In this document: positions 44,407 through 53,334 of the stretch, in pieces
How positions within the stretch are numbered: the stretch's first letter is position 1
Layout: each line of letters begins with the position of its first letter
From: Caballeronia terrestris
GTDB taxonomy: Bacteria > Pseudomonadota > Gammaproteobacteria > Burkholderiales > Burkholderiaceae
DNA length: 64,000 nucleotides
Direction: 5' to 3'
Assembly: GCF_001544515.1 (NCBI RefSeq)
Contig: NZ_FCOL02000001.1
Coordinates: 310,001-374,000, forward strand
Program-made: the position numbers and the translations under genes
The notes under the pieces: model-generated
The model's database searches: none
The model's input: the letters and a program-made list of their open reading frames with translations, nothing else
Told to the model about the DNA's origin: nothing

Positions 44407-46145
44407 GCTGCGCTCCTCAATTCGTCTTGCTGCTGCGTTTGCGCTTTCCCGGCGATATGCAGCGCGGTGAGATAACCGAAGGTCATGATCGGCCCGAGCG
44501 TGATGCCCGCGCCCGGATAGTTGCCGCCCATGATGCTGGCGCGGTCGTTGCCGACGGCGTAGAGGCCGGGCACCGGATCGTCGCCCTTGAGCACTTGACC
44601 GGCGGTGTTGGTCGCGATGCCGTCGAAAGTGCCGAGATCGCCCATCACCACTTTCAGCGCGTAGTACGGGCCATTGCCGATCGGCGCGACGCACGGATTG
44701 GGTGTGTGCGACGCATCGCCGAGATAGCGGTTGAACGATGTCGTGCCGCGTCCGAACTGCGCGTCCTCGTTGCGTTGCGCTCCGGCGTTGTACTCGCGCA
44801 CGGTGGCTTCGAGCGCGGCGTCATCGATACCTGCGTGGCGCGCGAGTTCCGCGAGCGTGCGGCCCTTCACGAGATACCCGCTGCGCAGATGTGCGCCAAG
44901 CGGCAACGGAGCGGGCTTCGCGAAGCCGAGGCCGTACTTGCGGATCGTCGCGTGATCGCAGACTAGCCACATCGCCGTCTCGCGTTCGTTCTTGCACGCG
45001 TCGATCATCGCGGCGCCCACGTCGTGATACGAGTTCGCTTCGTTGGTGAAGCGGCGGCCGTTGCGCGTTACGCCGATGATGCCCGGCTTGTAGCGGTCGA
45101 GCAGATGCGGGAACACGCCGAACCTGCCGTCCTTGAGTGGCACGCGCGATACCGGCATCCACGCGGCAGGCTGCGGATAGCGGATCGGCACGCGGCCGCC
45201 GACGCCCTCGGCCATCTTCGCGCCGTCGCCGGTGTTGCCGGGCGGCACGGGCGAAACGTGCTCGCCGCCCCGTTGCAGATGCGGATACGCCGCCGCAATG
45301 CGCGCAATATCGTGCGAGAAGCCACCGCATGCGAGCACCACCGCACGGCGCGCCGTAATGCGCATCTCGCCTTGCGCGCCGCTTACGATTGCACCGCATA
45401 CGCGCCCTTTCTCGACGATCAGTTCCTTCGCGCCCGTGTTCGTGTGGATCGGGATGCCGAGATCGAGCGCCGATTTCGCGAGGCGCGCGGCGAGTGCGTT
45501 TCCGCTCGTCACCTGCACGCCGCGACGATAAAGCGCGAGTTCCTTGAGATGGCTCGCGAGGCGCTTGGCGACGTACCACGCGGAAGCGACCGACTTCGTC
45601 GCGTTGAAGAAGTGCTTGAGATCCGCGCTCGACGAGTTGAACATCATGCCGATGAACGTGATCGTCTTGAGCGGCGGACGCAATCGCGCGAGATCGGCGC
45701 CGAGCGCGGTCGCATCGAACGGCGCCGCGACGATCGAGCGGCCCACATCGACGCCGCCCGGCGCATCCGGGTGATAGTCGGGATAGAGCGTAGGCAGGAA
45801 TTTGACGTCGGTCTCGCGCTCGAAGAAATCGACCATGCGCGGGCCCGCATCGAGGAACGCTTCGACCGCGTTCGCGTCGTATTGCGCGCCGGTCTCGTGG
45901 CGCATGTAGGTGCGCGCGGCTTCGAGGTCGTCGGCGATGCCCGCGTCCTTCGCATGCCGGTTGCCCGGAATCCACAGCACGCCGCCCGAAAACGCGGTCG
46001 TGCCGCCAAAAAACGCTTCCTTCTCGACGACGATCACGTCGAGCCCCTGTGTCTTCGCTGTGATGGCAGTCGATAAACCGCCTGCCCCCGAGCCGATCAC
46101 GAGCAGATCGCAAGCGACATCGGACGACCGCGTTACGCTAGTCAT
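44403..46145 (-). CDS. FAD-dependent dehydrogenase, ketosteroid-dehydrogenase-like
   Basis: A 580-residue flavoprotein of the fumarate reductase / 3-ketosteroid-delta-1-dehydrogenase group. The N-terminal FAD motif is LLVIGSGAGGLSTAITAK, followed by EKEAFFGGTTAFSGGVLWIP; the second flavin region is RRAVVLACGGFSHD, and GLYAVGNDRASIMGGNYPG lies at the C-terminus. Such enzymes introduce a double bond next to a keto group of a ring. With an SDR, a NIPSNAP protein and an aromatic-acid-type importer, a pathway for a cyclic ketone or aromatic-like compound is likely, but not defined. Confidence 0.87.
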   Translation of the reverse strand: MTSVTRSSDVACDLLVIGSGAGGLSTAITAKTQGLDVIVVEKEAFFGGTTAFSGGVLWIPGNRHAKDAGIADDLEAARTYMRHETGAQYDANAVEAFLDAGPRMVDFFERETDVKFLPTLYPDYHPDAPGGVDVGRSIVAAPFDATALGADLARLRPPLKTITFIGMMFNSSSADLKHFFNATKSVASAWYVAKRLASHLKELALYRRGVQVTSGNALAARLAKSALDLGIPIHTNTGAKELIVEKGRVCGAIVSGAQGEMRITARRAVVLACGGFSHDIARIAAAYPHLQRGGEHVSPVPPGNTGDGAKMAEGVGGRVPIRYPQPAAWMPVSRVPLKDGRFGVFPHLLDRYKPGIIGVTRNGRRFTNEANSYHDVGAAMIDACKNERETAMWLVCDHATIRKYGLGFAKPAPLPLGAHLRSGYLVKGRTLAELARHAGIDDAALEATVREYNAGAQRNEDAQFGRGTTSFNRYLGDASHTPNPCVAPIGNGPYYALKVVMGDLGTFDGIATNTAGQVLKGDDPVPGLYAVGNDRASIMGGNYPGAGITLGPIMTFGYLTALHIAGKAQTQQQDELRSAA

Positions 46146-46185
46146 GGTGAAACTCCTTTGAGCTTTGAAAGGGCCGAAAATGGCC

Positions 46186-47010
46186 TCAGGCGGCCTTGGC
46201 GGGCGCTTCGAAACCGGGTCGCGGCACGAGGTCCATCAGCATGCTTTCGAGCCCGCCATCGACCACGATTTCAGCGCCGTTCACATACGCGGCACGCTCG
46301 CTTGCGAGGAACGCGGCGACGTTTGCGATATCGTCCGGGCGTCCGATGCGGCGGCTCGCCGTCATCGCGCTGCGGCGCGCTTCGACATCGCCTTGCGCGT
46401 AGAACGCCTGCGAGAGCGGCGTGCGGATCATGCCGGGGCACACCGTGTTGCTGCGCACGCCGCGCGGGCCCCATTCGGCGGCGATCTGGCGCGAGAGCAT
46501 CGCGATGGCGGCCTTGCTCGGGCTGTACGCGCCGCTATAGGTTTGCGGATGGTGCGCGGCCACCGATGCCACGTGCACGATGCTGCCCGAGCCGCGCGCG
46601 AGCATGCCGCGCGCGAACGCCTGCGAGCAGAGCATGTAGCCGGTGAGATTGACGGCGAGCATCGCGTTCCAGGCATCGAGTCCGATGTCTTCGATGCCGC
46701 CCGCGCGCAGGAGGCCCGCGTTGTTGACGAGCACGTCGGCGGGGCCGAACTTGCGTTCCACTTGCGCGGCCGCTTGGTTGACGCTCGATGGATCGCTGAT
46801 GTCGCAGACGATGGCGATCGCTTCAATGCCGCATATACGCAGCGCTTGAGCGGCGTCGTGGCAGCCGGCTTCATCGCGATCGAGCAGCGCGAGCCGCGCA
46901 CCGGCTGCCGCAAACGTCTCGCCGATCGCCCGGCCGATACCGCCCGCCGCGCCCGTCACCACGCAAACGCGCGAATCGAGGCTGAGCCAATGAGTGTTGT
47001 CTTTAGTCAT
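46186..47010 (-). CDS. SDR family oxidoreductase
   Basis: A 274-residue classical short-chain dehydrogenase. The nucleotide motif is VVTGAAGGIGRAIGE near residue 18, NNAGLL follows, and the catalytic set is Ser in VHVASVAAHH, Tyr and Lys in YSGAYSPSKAA. The start at 47010 is preceded by AAAGGAGAC; the longer open frame runs through the repeated leader palindrome. It is the first gene of a four-gene leftward catabolic operon, 40 bases ahead of the FAD dehydrogenase gene. Confidence 0.92.
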   Translation of the reverse strand: MTKDNTHWLSLDSRVCVVTGAAGGIGRAIGETFAAAGARLALLDRDEAGCHDAAQALRICGIEAIAIVCDISDPSSVNQAAAQVERKFGPADVLVNNAGLLRAGGIEDIGLDAWNAMLAVNLTGYMLCSQAFARGMLARGSGSIVHVASVAAHHPQTYSGAYSPSKAAIAMLSRQIAAEWGPRGVRSNTVCPGMIRTPLSQAFYAQGDVEARRSAMTASRRIGRPDDIANVAAFLASERAAYVNGAEIVVDGGLESMLMDLVPRPGFEAPAKAA

Positions 47011-47035
47011 ATGTCGTCTCCTTTGTCGATCCAGA

Positions 47036-47057
47036 GTTAGCGCTTTAGCGCTTGCTC
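47036..47057 (-). promoter_or_regulatory. Leader palindrome before the SDR operon
   Basis: Third copy of the leader element, core AGCGCTAAAGCGCT on the gene strand, 25 bases before the SDR start codon. Just upstream, GCAACTGCGTTGCATG resembles the sequence in the same place before cbbP. A short frame (ATG at 47066, reading MGIEQALKR) ends inside it, and the SDR frame reads SAKALT across it. Confidence 0.6.
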
Positions 47058-47182
47058 TATTCCCATGCAACGCAGTTGCAACGTCCCTTTGATGTGAAGC
47101 CAGTCTATCGACGGAGCCACATGAAAAATTGGACAAAGACCGCAGACGACAGGACAATTCGTACGCGAGGAGGCGCGACGAC

Positions 47183-48079
47183 ATGAGGAAAATCCCTAAC
47201 TACAGCCTGTATGGCGAGTCGGCGCGGCCGCCCTGGTACGACGCGTTCAACTTCGAGTGGATTCCCGAGCGCAGCCGTCCGAACGACTGGCACATCGACG
47301 CGCACCGCCACGACGCCCTCCTGCAATTTCTGTACATTCGCGGCGGCAGCGGGCAGGTGGTGATCGAGAACGCGAAGATCGCGATCGAGCCGCCCTGTAT
47401 CGTGCTTTTGCCCGCGCAGACGGTGCATGGCTTCGTCTTTTCGCCCGACGTCGACGGCCTCGTGATCACGGCGGCGCAGCGTTCGCTCGAATCGATATCG
47501 AGCGTCGTTTCGCCCGGGCTGATTCCGGTATTGCAGCGCGCGGCGGTCATTCCTCTCACGGCGCAAGCTGTCGACGAGAGCGCGCTCATGTCGCTCTTCG
47601 GTTTGCTGGAGCGCGAATTCCGCACAAGCGATCGTGGTCACATGGCAGCCGGCATGTCTTTGCTGATTGCACTTTTCGTGCATGTCGCGCGCTTCAGCGA
47701 GCGCGCGGCCACGGCGCCCGCAGTCGCCACGACTGAGCGGCGCGGCGCGCAGATCAAGCGCTTTCGCGAACTCGTGGCCGCGCATTTCCGCGAGCATCGG
47801 CCGGTCGAGTTCTACGCGGAAAAACTCGGAACGACGGCCGCGCAACTCGGGCGCATCTGTCGCGAGGAACTGGCGAGTTCGCCGCTTGCGATCATCAACG
47901 AGCATCTCGTGCGCGAGGCGCAGCGCGACCTCGTGTATTCGGGCATGTCGATCAAGCAGATCGCGCACGGACTCGGCTTCTCCGACATCGCCTATTTCAG
48001 CCGCTACTTCCGCAAGCAGACCGGCGTCACGCCGACCGACTTCCAGACCGAGGCGCACAAGACGCTCGCACTCGAATAG
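47183..48079 (+). CDS. AraC family regulator (PobR-like)
   Basis: A 298-residue AraC-type regulator. The N-terminal half is a cupin-like sensor (HIDAHRHDALLQFLYIRGGS, IVLLPAQTVHGFVF), as in PobR activators of hydroxybenzoate use. The C-terminal double helix-turn-helix is EFYAEKLGTTAAQLGRICRE and MSIKQIAHGLGFSDIAYFSR. It is divergent from the SDR operon (172-base gap), so it most probably controls that operon in response to its substrate. ATG 47183 has a GGAGG-like site before it (CGAGGAGG at 47167). Confidence 0.9.
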   Translation: MRKIPNYSLYGESARPPWYDAFNFEWIPERSRPNDWHIDAHRHDALLQFLYIRGGSGQVVIENAKIAIEPPCIVLLPAQTVHGFVFSPDVDGLVITAAQRSLESISSVVSPGLIPVLQRAAVIPLTAQAVDESALMSLFGLLEREFRTSDRGHMAAGMSLLIALFVHVARFSERAATAPAVATTERRGAQIKRFRELVAAHFREHRPVEFYAEKLGTTAAQLGRICREELASSPLAIINEHLVREAQRDLVYSGMSIKQIAHGLGFSDIAYFSRYFRKQTGVTPTDFQTEAHKTLALE

Positions 48080-48247
48080 GTGTTTTTGTGCGGCGCGGCA
48101 GCGCAGGACTCGTGCCCGAAGCGATGGTTGCGAAGGGCATCGCGCTCGTGCGAAGCTTGGCGCCGATGCCGCACAGAGCGCCCGATCGAGGCGTCGACGT
48201 GAGCGAGCCCAGTCCGGTTCATCAACCCCTTGCGAGGAAGAGAAGAC

Positions 48248-49870
48248 ATGGTCGTGTCGACGAAACATCGCGTGAATCTCCGTGCCGTTGCCCGCGCGCT
48301 CGGCGCACTGCTGCTCATAGGCGCCGCCACGAGCGCCGCCTACGCCGACATTCAGGTCGGCCAGACGTTGCCGCCGCCGCCGAGCGTGCTCTACAAGGAT
48401 CTCTTCGTCGCCGTGCAGACGGGGCAGATCTACCCCGACCAGAAGACGTTCGTCGATGCGACCCCCGACGCCGAGCCCGCCGCCATCCTCCAGCTCTACG
48501 AGCAGCAGAAGAACAACCCGGGTTTCTCGCTCAAGAACTTCGTCGCGCGGTGGTTCACGCCCCCGGTCGATCAAGTCATCACGCCGCCGCCGAACCAGTC
48601 GCTGCGCGAGCACATCGACTGGCTCTGGCCGAAACTCACGCGCATGAGCATGAGCGTGCCGCCCAACAGCTCGCTGATCCCGATGCCGAAGCCCTACGTC
48701 GTGCCGGGCGGACGCTTTCGCGAGGGCTACTACTGGGACACGTATTTCACGATGCTGGGTCTGCAGGAAGCCGGCCGCGAAGATCTCGTCGACGACATGC
48801 TCGACAACTTCGCCTATCTGATCGATACCATCGGCCACATTCCGAACGGCAACCGCACGTACTACGTGAGCCGCTCGCAGCCGCCGTTCTTTTCCTACAT
48901 GGTCGAACTCGCGGCGCAAAAGGAAGGCGGGCGCGTCTATCAGAAGTACCTGCCGCAGATGCGCCGCGAACACGCGTACTGGATGCAGGGCGCAGGCGCG
49001 CTCAAGCCCGGCGACGCCGTTCGCAATTCAGTGATGCTGCCGGACCGCACGGTGCTCAACCGCTACTGGGACGCATCGGACACGCCGCGCGACGAGTCGT
49101 ATCTGGAAGACGTCAACACGGCGAAGCTCGTGCCGAATCGCGCGCCGAACGAGGTCTATCGCGACCTGCGCGCGGCGGCGGAAAGCGGCTGGGACTTCAG
49201 TTCGCGCTGGTTCGGCGACAACCAGACGCTCGCATCGATCCGCACGACGTCGATCATCCCCGTCGATCTGAACAGCCTCCTGTTCCACCTCGAAACGACG
49301 ATCGCGCGCGGTTGCGGCGAGGCACGCGACTTCGGCTGCGTCGCCGAGTACATCGGACACGCGGCGAAGCGCGCCTATGGCATCAACAAGTATCTCTGGA
49401 ACAAGAACGGCTACTACGGCGACTACGACTGGCAGCTCGGCAAGCCACGCGACAACTTATCGGCGGCGGCGCTCTATCCGCTCTTCGCGAATGCGGCGTG
49501 GCCGGAACGCGCGCATCGGACGGCGCGCACGATCGAGGCGCAGTTGCTCAAGCCTGGCGGCCTCGCGACTACCACGTTCAACACGACGCAGCAGTGGGAC
49601 GCGCCGAACGGCTGGGCGCCGCTGCACTGGATCGCGGTCGAGGGGCTCAAGCGCTATGGCCGCGCCGAACTCGCGCAGCCGATCGGCACGCGCTTTCTCG
49701 CCGACGTGAAAAACGTCTACGCGAAACAGCAGAAGCTCGTCGAGAAGTACATCGTGGAAGGCACGGGGACGGGCGGCGGAGGCGGCGGCGAATATCCGCT
49801 GCAGGACGGCTTCGGCTGGACCAACGGCGTGACGCTCAAATTCCTCGACCTTTACGGCGGCGGCGAGTGA
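48248..49870 (+). CDS. treA: Periplasmic trehalase
   Basis: A 540-residue GH37 alpha,alpha-trehalase that splits trehalose to two glucose. It has a signal peptide ([20 protein letters not shown]), so acts in the periplasm. Both family signatures are present: [20 protein letters not shown] near residue 155 and [13 protein letters not shown] near residue 450, and the C-terminal glycine run [24 protein letters not shown] 48248 follows GAGGAAGAGAAG. Its stop overlaps a GTG start of a small membrane protein gene. Confidence 0.95.
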   Translation: MVVSTKHRVNLRAVARALGALLLIGAATSAAYADIQVGQTLPPPPSVLYKDLFVAVQTGQIYPDQKTFVDATPDAEPAAILQLYEQQKNNPGFSLKNFVARWFTPPVDQVITPPPNQSLREHIDWLWPKLTRMSMSVPPNSSLIPMPKPYVVPGGRFREGYYWDTYFTMLGLQEAGREDLVDDMLDNFAYLIDTIGHIPNGNRTYYVSRSQPPFFSYMVELAAQKEGGRVYQKYLPQMRREHAYWMQGAGALKPGDAVRNSVMLPDRTVLNRYWDASDTPRDESYLEDVNTAKLVPNRAPNEVYRDLRAAAESGWDFSSRWFGDNQTLASIRTTSIIPVDLNSLLFHLETTIARGCGEARDFGCVAEYIGHAAKRAYGINKYLWNKNGYYGDYDWQLGKPRDNLSAAALYPLFANAAWPERAHRTARTIEAQLLKPGGLATTTFNTTQQWDAPNGWAPLHWIAVEGLKRYGRAELAQPIGTRFLADVKNVYAKQQKLVEKYIVEGTGTGGGGGGEYPLQDGFGWTNGVTLKFLDLYGGGE

Positions 49871-50166
49871 GCAGCGACGATCGTCTCGACCGCGCATCGA
49901 GGCGCGCCGTGCGGCGCCTCGCGTGGCACTTCGCGCAGCGTCACTGGGGGCTGCATTTGCCGGCTGTCGTGTGGATCATGCTTGTGTTCGTTCATACGCG
50001 CTATGGCGTGCTGCCCGACCGGCGCGAATATCTCGCCGTCACGGTCGTGCTGTTCGTGATCGCGGTCGTCAATATCCGGCTGCATATCCGGCGACAGCTT
50101 CCCGCGGCGCGCGCTGTGTTCGATCGGCTCGGTATCGACGGCGTGCGGCGCATGACCGGCCGCTAG
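49867..50166 (+). CDS. Small two-helix inner-membrane protein
   Basis: A 99-residue protein of unknown function, predicted to start at the GTG that overlaps the treA stop (GTGA). Two hydrophobic segments ([17 protein letters not shown] and [18 protein letters not shown]) are flanked by arginine-rich ends, like the bacterial 2TM domain. Coupling to treA is a positional inference and the start may be further in. No functional motif is seen. Confidence 0.65.
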   Translation: MSSDDRLDRASRRAVRRLAWHFAQRHWGLHLPAVVWIMLVFVHTRYGVLPDRREYLAVTVVLFVIAVVNIRLHIRRQLPAARAVFDRLGIDGVRRMTGR

Positions 50167-50235
50167 GGCTGTCGCGGAACTGCATTTTTCGCGTGTTACG
50201 ATGACCCGCGATGTCAACACGGGTCCCACGCAACG

Positions 50236-50832
50236 ATGGCAACGCTATACGAAACGCTGGGCGTGCACGAGCACGCCACCGACGAAGAAATCAAACGCGC
50301 CTACCGCAAGGCCGCGATGCGGTCTCATCCGGACCGCAACGTCGGCCGCGAAGACAGCGCGCGCGCCGCGTTCCTGGAGATCAAGGAGGCGTACGCGATC
50401 CTCTCCGACCCGGCGCAGCGCCACGTCTACGATTCGATCTTCGCCGAAGAGATGCGTCGCTTCGAAGAGCGCAGGCAGCAGGAAGCTGCCGAGGAAGCGG
50501 AGCGTGAAGCGGCGGTTCGCGCGGCGGCGGAGGCGGAATATGCGCAACGTGTCGCGCTCGCGATGCGTTTTGCGACGCAAGAATACAACCGCGATGTAGT
50601 TTTCGGGGTGCTGCTCGGGCAGCAATGCGATGCGCTGACCGCCGGCCAGATCGCCGACAGCGCGATCGCACTGCACACGTCACGGCAAGCGGAACTCGCG
50701 AGGGATGCGGAAGTGGAGGAAAAGAAGGAGGAGCCTCTTGCGTCGAAAGAAGCGGCTGAAACTTCCGCTTCTCCGCACGGGCATCATCTGGGCGCGTTGT
50801 GGTTTCAGTTCCTCAACGGCCTGAAATTCTAA
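50236..50832 (+). CDS. J-domain (DnaJ-like) protein
   Basis: A 198-residue protein with an N-terminal J domain (about residues 1-68) carrying the HPD motif in MRSHPDRNVG; this would stimulate a Hsp70 partner. The middle (residues 70-105) is a charged helix rich in Glu, Ala and Arg, and the C-terminus has no zinc-finger or substrate domain of DnaJ. It ends HHLGALWFQFLNGLKF. It is a specialised co-chaperone rather than DnaJ; its client is unknown. Confidence 0.9.
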   Translation: MATLYETLGVHEHATDEEIKRAYRKAAMRSHPDRNVGREDSARAAFLEIKEAYAILSDPAQRHVYDSIFAEEMRRFEERRQQEAAEEAEREAAVRAAAEAEYAQRVALAMRFATQEYNRDVVFGVLLGQQCDALTAGQIADSAIALHTSRQAELARDAEVEEKKEEPLASKEAAETSASPHGHHLGALWFQFLNGLKF

Positions 50833-50833
50833 A

Positions 50834-51085
50834 TCAGGCAGCCAGCCTTTCGACGCGTATCTTCGCGCGGTCCGTCGCAGGCGGGAACACACACCAATAG
50901 CCGTCGTCGTGACGAAAGAAGAAAAGCGCTCGACGACCATCCGGTTGCGACGTCTCGACGCGCACATAACGCCTGTGCCCCGAGCGCGTACGGCTGAATT
51001 CGGTGACGTGGACCCGTGCGGCCGATCCAGGTGACAGCCATTTCTCAACCTGGTATCGAAGGGACCGCTCGCTCGTGCTTTTCAT
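50834..51085 (-). CDS. Small conserved-looking protein of unknown function
   Basis: An 83-residue protein convergent with the J-domain gene (one base between the stops). It is rich in Arg and aromatic residues; RRALFFFRHDDGYWCVFPP in the second half looks like a folded beta segment rather than random translation. No signal peptide or membrane segment. I do not recognise the family. Confidence 0.55.
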   Translation of the reverse strand: MKSTSERSLRYQVEKWLSPGSAARVHVTEFSRTRSGHRRYVRVETSQPDGRRALFFFRHDDGYWCVFPPATDRAKIRVERLAA

Positions 51086-51362
51086 TTCGACTCTCCATCT
51101 CGCCGGTTCTGCGGTATGGCGGAGAACAGCGCTCCGCCGATCGGAACCGCCTACCGCGACGCATCACACTCTTCAGAAAGCACTTTAACTTTACGCCCTG
51201 ATCGAACTTGCTGTGTGCGCTTTGGCGAAATAGCAACAGTTGGTTCAGGCGTGCTTCAAGGATGGATGCGGTCGCGTTTCGGGTCTGTGCGGCATCGGTC
51301 ATATGAATCGCGATCAATGCCTTGCTACCCGTACAGGAGAATAAGCGAAACTCGCGCCGGAG

Positions 51363-51743
51363 TTATGCGTCGTCAGAAATTGGATGCGCGAAGCTGAGTT
51401 CGTGTCCGTCGGGATCGGTGACGTGGAAGTAGCGCTCGCGCCACGGCGCATCGCGCGGGGCGAACTCGGGCGTGATGCCGGCCGCCAGCATGTTGCGATA
51501 CAGCGCGTCCACGTCTGACACGTAGATGATCACGCGCCCCCACCACGCAATGGGACCGCGCGTCTCCGCGATGATGTTGAGAAATGACCCGCCAACCGCG
51601 AACGACGTGAACGCCTCATGCGCACCGCCGTGCAGCAGCCTGAAGCCGAGCGTCTGGTAGAAGCGCACCGCGCGCTGCATGTCGCGGGTGGCGAGCGTGA
51701 TCGCGCTCAGGCTTTCGAAGCTCGGTTCGGTCAGCGGGTTCAT
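51363..51743 (-). CDS. VOC family protein (glyoxalase/bleomycin-resistance fold)
   Basis: A 126-residue single VOC module pair: SLSAITLATRDMQRAVRFYQ starts the first beta-alpha-beta-beta-beta unit and VIIYVSDVDALYRNMLAAGI the second, ending HVTDPDGHELSFAHP with a metal-type Glu. The superfamily includes lyases, dioxygenases and drug-binding proteins, so the activity is open. It follows the 109-residue gene upstream by ten bases. Confidence 0.87.
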   Translation of the reverse strand: MNPLTEPSFESLSAITLATRDMQRAVRFYQTLGFRLLHGGAHEAFTSFAVGGSFLNIIAETRGPIAWWGRVIIYVSDVDALYRNMLAAGITPEFAPRDAPWRERYFHVTDPDGHELSFAHPISDDA

Positions 51744-51753
51744 CGCTTGGGTG

Positions 51754-52083
51754 TCAGCCGTGGTGGTGGTGCGCCGACACGAGCGGCAGCACGGAAAGAT
51801 CCGGATGCGTCCCGTCGATGATGCTTCGCCCGACGTGCCGCGCGTCGTCGATGGCATCAGCGGCGGTCTTGAACTCGTCGTCGCCGTCGGCGTGGAAGTG
51901 GACGGCTTCGCCGGGGGCGTGCGCGTTCGCGCCGTGCCGGCAGACATGCCCGATGTACACGAAGCGCTCGCTCGTGCGCGGCGGCGCGTGCTCGGGCGCC
52001 GTCTTGATCTGCGGCAGCACGTGGATTTCGAAGCCTTCGTATTCAAACACGTGCCATTGAGACTCTGCGGGTTCGCCGGGCAT
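51754..52083 (-). CDS. Small protein with His-rich tail, unknown function
   Basis: A 109-residue cytoplasmic protein starting MPGEPAESQWHVFEYEGFEI. The fold is not recognised; HVFEYEGFEIHVLPQ and RFVYIGHVCRHG suggest beta strands. The tail ends LVSAHHHHG, and other His are frequent (HFHADGDDEF), so metal binding is possible. A ribosome-like site (AAAAAGGAGG on the gene strand) precedes the ATG. It is probably co-transcribed with the VOC gene. Confidence 0.65.
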   Translation of the reverse strand: MPGEPAESQWHVFEYEGFEIHVLPQIKTAPEHAPPRTSERFVYIGHVCRHGANAHAPGEAVHFHADGDDEFKTAADAIDDARHVGRSIIDGTHPDLSVLPLVSAHHHHG

Positions 52084-52159
52084 GGCCGCCTCCTTTTTCG
52101 TGATGTGAGGATCGAACGCGTGTGAGTCAACGTTACTCCACTTGCTGCCGCGAAGCCAT

Positions 52160-52639
52160 CTACCGCTGCTCGATCGAAACGAGCCGCGCGTTCAGGCGTC
52201 GCGCGAGCGCGAGACCGCCTTCGTGCATGATCGCATCGTGATTCCAGCGAAAGAGCGGACGCGCGAGCGGCGCGAGGAGGTTCATCCACCAACGTCGCGT
52301 GCGAACGTGCCAGTCGTAGCGGACCTGCGTGCCGTTTTCGAGCGGCGTGAAGTGCCAGCAGCCGATGCCTTCGACCATGCCGCTCGCCTCGCCTTCGAGC
52401 GTGGTCATCGGCTCAACGCGGGTGACGCGCATGTCGAGCACGACGCGGTACGGCAGCACGCCCTTCCACACGTAGCGATGCACGGCGCCGATGCCATCGC
52501 GATCGCCTTTGCTCAGTTCCACGGTGCGCTCGACGTTCTTCCACCATTCGGGCCACGTTCTTGCATCGTGGATGGCGTCCCAGACGCGGTCCAATGGCGC
52601 GTCGACGCACCAGATGGTGGAGAAGCGGTATTCGGTCAT
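52160..52639 (-). CDS. SRPBCC/START-like family protein
   Basis: A 159-residue protein of the polyketide-cyclase / Bet v1-like fold. The beginning YRFSTIWCVDAPLDRVWDAI and HDARTWPEWWKNV is typical, and GCWHFTPLENGTQVRYDWHV forms the middle strands, followed by a long C-terminal helix. The ligand is unknown. ATG 52639 gives the usual family start; the longer frame is arginine-rich. Confidence 0.83.
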   Translation of the reverse strand: MTEYRFSTIWCVDAPLDRVWDAIHDARTWPEWWKNVERTVELSKGDRDGIGAVHRYVWKGVLPYRVVLDMRVTRVEPMTTLEGEASGMVEGIGCWHFTPLENGTQVRYDWHVRTRRWWMNLLAPLARPLFRWNHDAIMHEGGLALARRLNARLVSIEQR

Positions 52640-52900
52640 GGTCGGCACGATTCGCTCCCTGGGTTCGCGAGCGCATCGTGCGCGCAAATCACGATGCGCC
52701 CCGCCGATGCGCTTCCTATACTTTAAGTCGCCATGTCATCGAGGGCGCCCGTTTGGCGTCTCATCGCGTAGCCCCCGAGTTTCATTCGTACGACGCAAGC
52801 CAGGACTTGCGCGAGCGCGTCGACGTGGCGAATGCAGTGCAGTCCGGCCCGTGCATCACGCGATGTTGCACGGATCAAGGTTTGTCAGGAGGAGGGCAGC

Positions 52901-53194
52901 ATGGCTACGTATATCGAGCTGGTCAACTGGACCGATCAGGGTGCGCGCACCGCGAAGGACACGATCAAGCGCGCGAAGGCGTTCGCGGAAACCGCGCAGT
53001 CGATGGGTATTACCGTTTCGAGCTTGAAGTGGACGCTCGGCGCGTATGACCTCGTGATCACCGTCGATGCACCCGATGATGAGACCGTCACGCGCATGGG
53101 GCTCATGCTCGCGCAGCAGGGCAATGTGCGCACGGTGACGATGCGGGCGTTCGGGGAGGAGGAGATGGCGCGGATTTTAGGGGGATTGGGGTGA
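52901..53194 (+). CDS. GYD domain protein
   Basis: A 97-residue GYD-family protein with a ferredoxin-like fold: YIELVNWTDQGARTAKDTIK, and the name-giving segment seen here as TLGAYDLVITVDAPDDETV. The start MATYIEL is preceded by AGGAGGGCAG. Function unknown; no partner gene is obvious nearby. Confidence 0.85.
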   Translation: MATYIELVNWTDQGARTAKDTIKRAKAFAETAQSMGITVSSLKWTLGAYDLVITVDAPDDETVTRMGLMLAQQGNVRTVTMRAFGEEEMARILGGLG

Positions 53195-53334
53195 GGTGAA
53201 GGACTTCGCCGGGTGGGGGTTTTAGGGGCTTTAACCGTACGATGCGCTAAAGCTTCTGGGAACTTGTTTTCCCGGCGGTTTAGTTTAGTAGCGTTGCCCC
53301 GGTTCGGCGCGGTCGCGGTTTTCTCGCTGTCGCT

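Noticed and set aside
48088-49866. A very long plus-strand frame overlapping treA
   Set aside because: It is the out-of-frame shadow of treA, rich in Arg and Ala; only its end (49867-50166) is kept as a small membrane protein because of its hydrophobic segments and GTGA overlap.
53240-53290. Short hairpin between the GYD gene and the MFS gene
   Set aside because: The stem is only about five base pairs with poor flanks in either direction.
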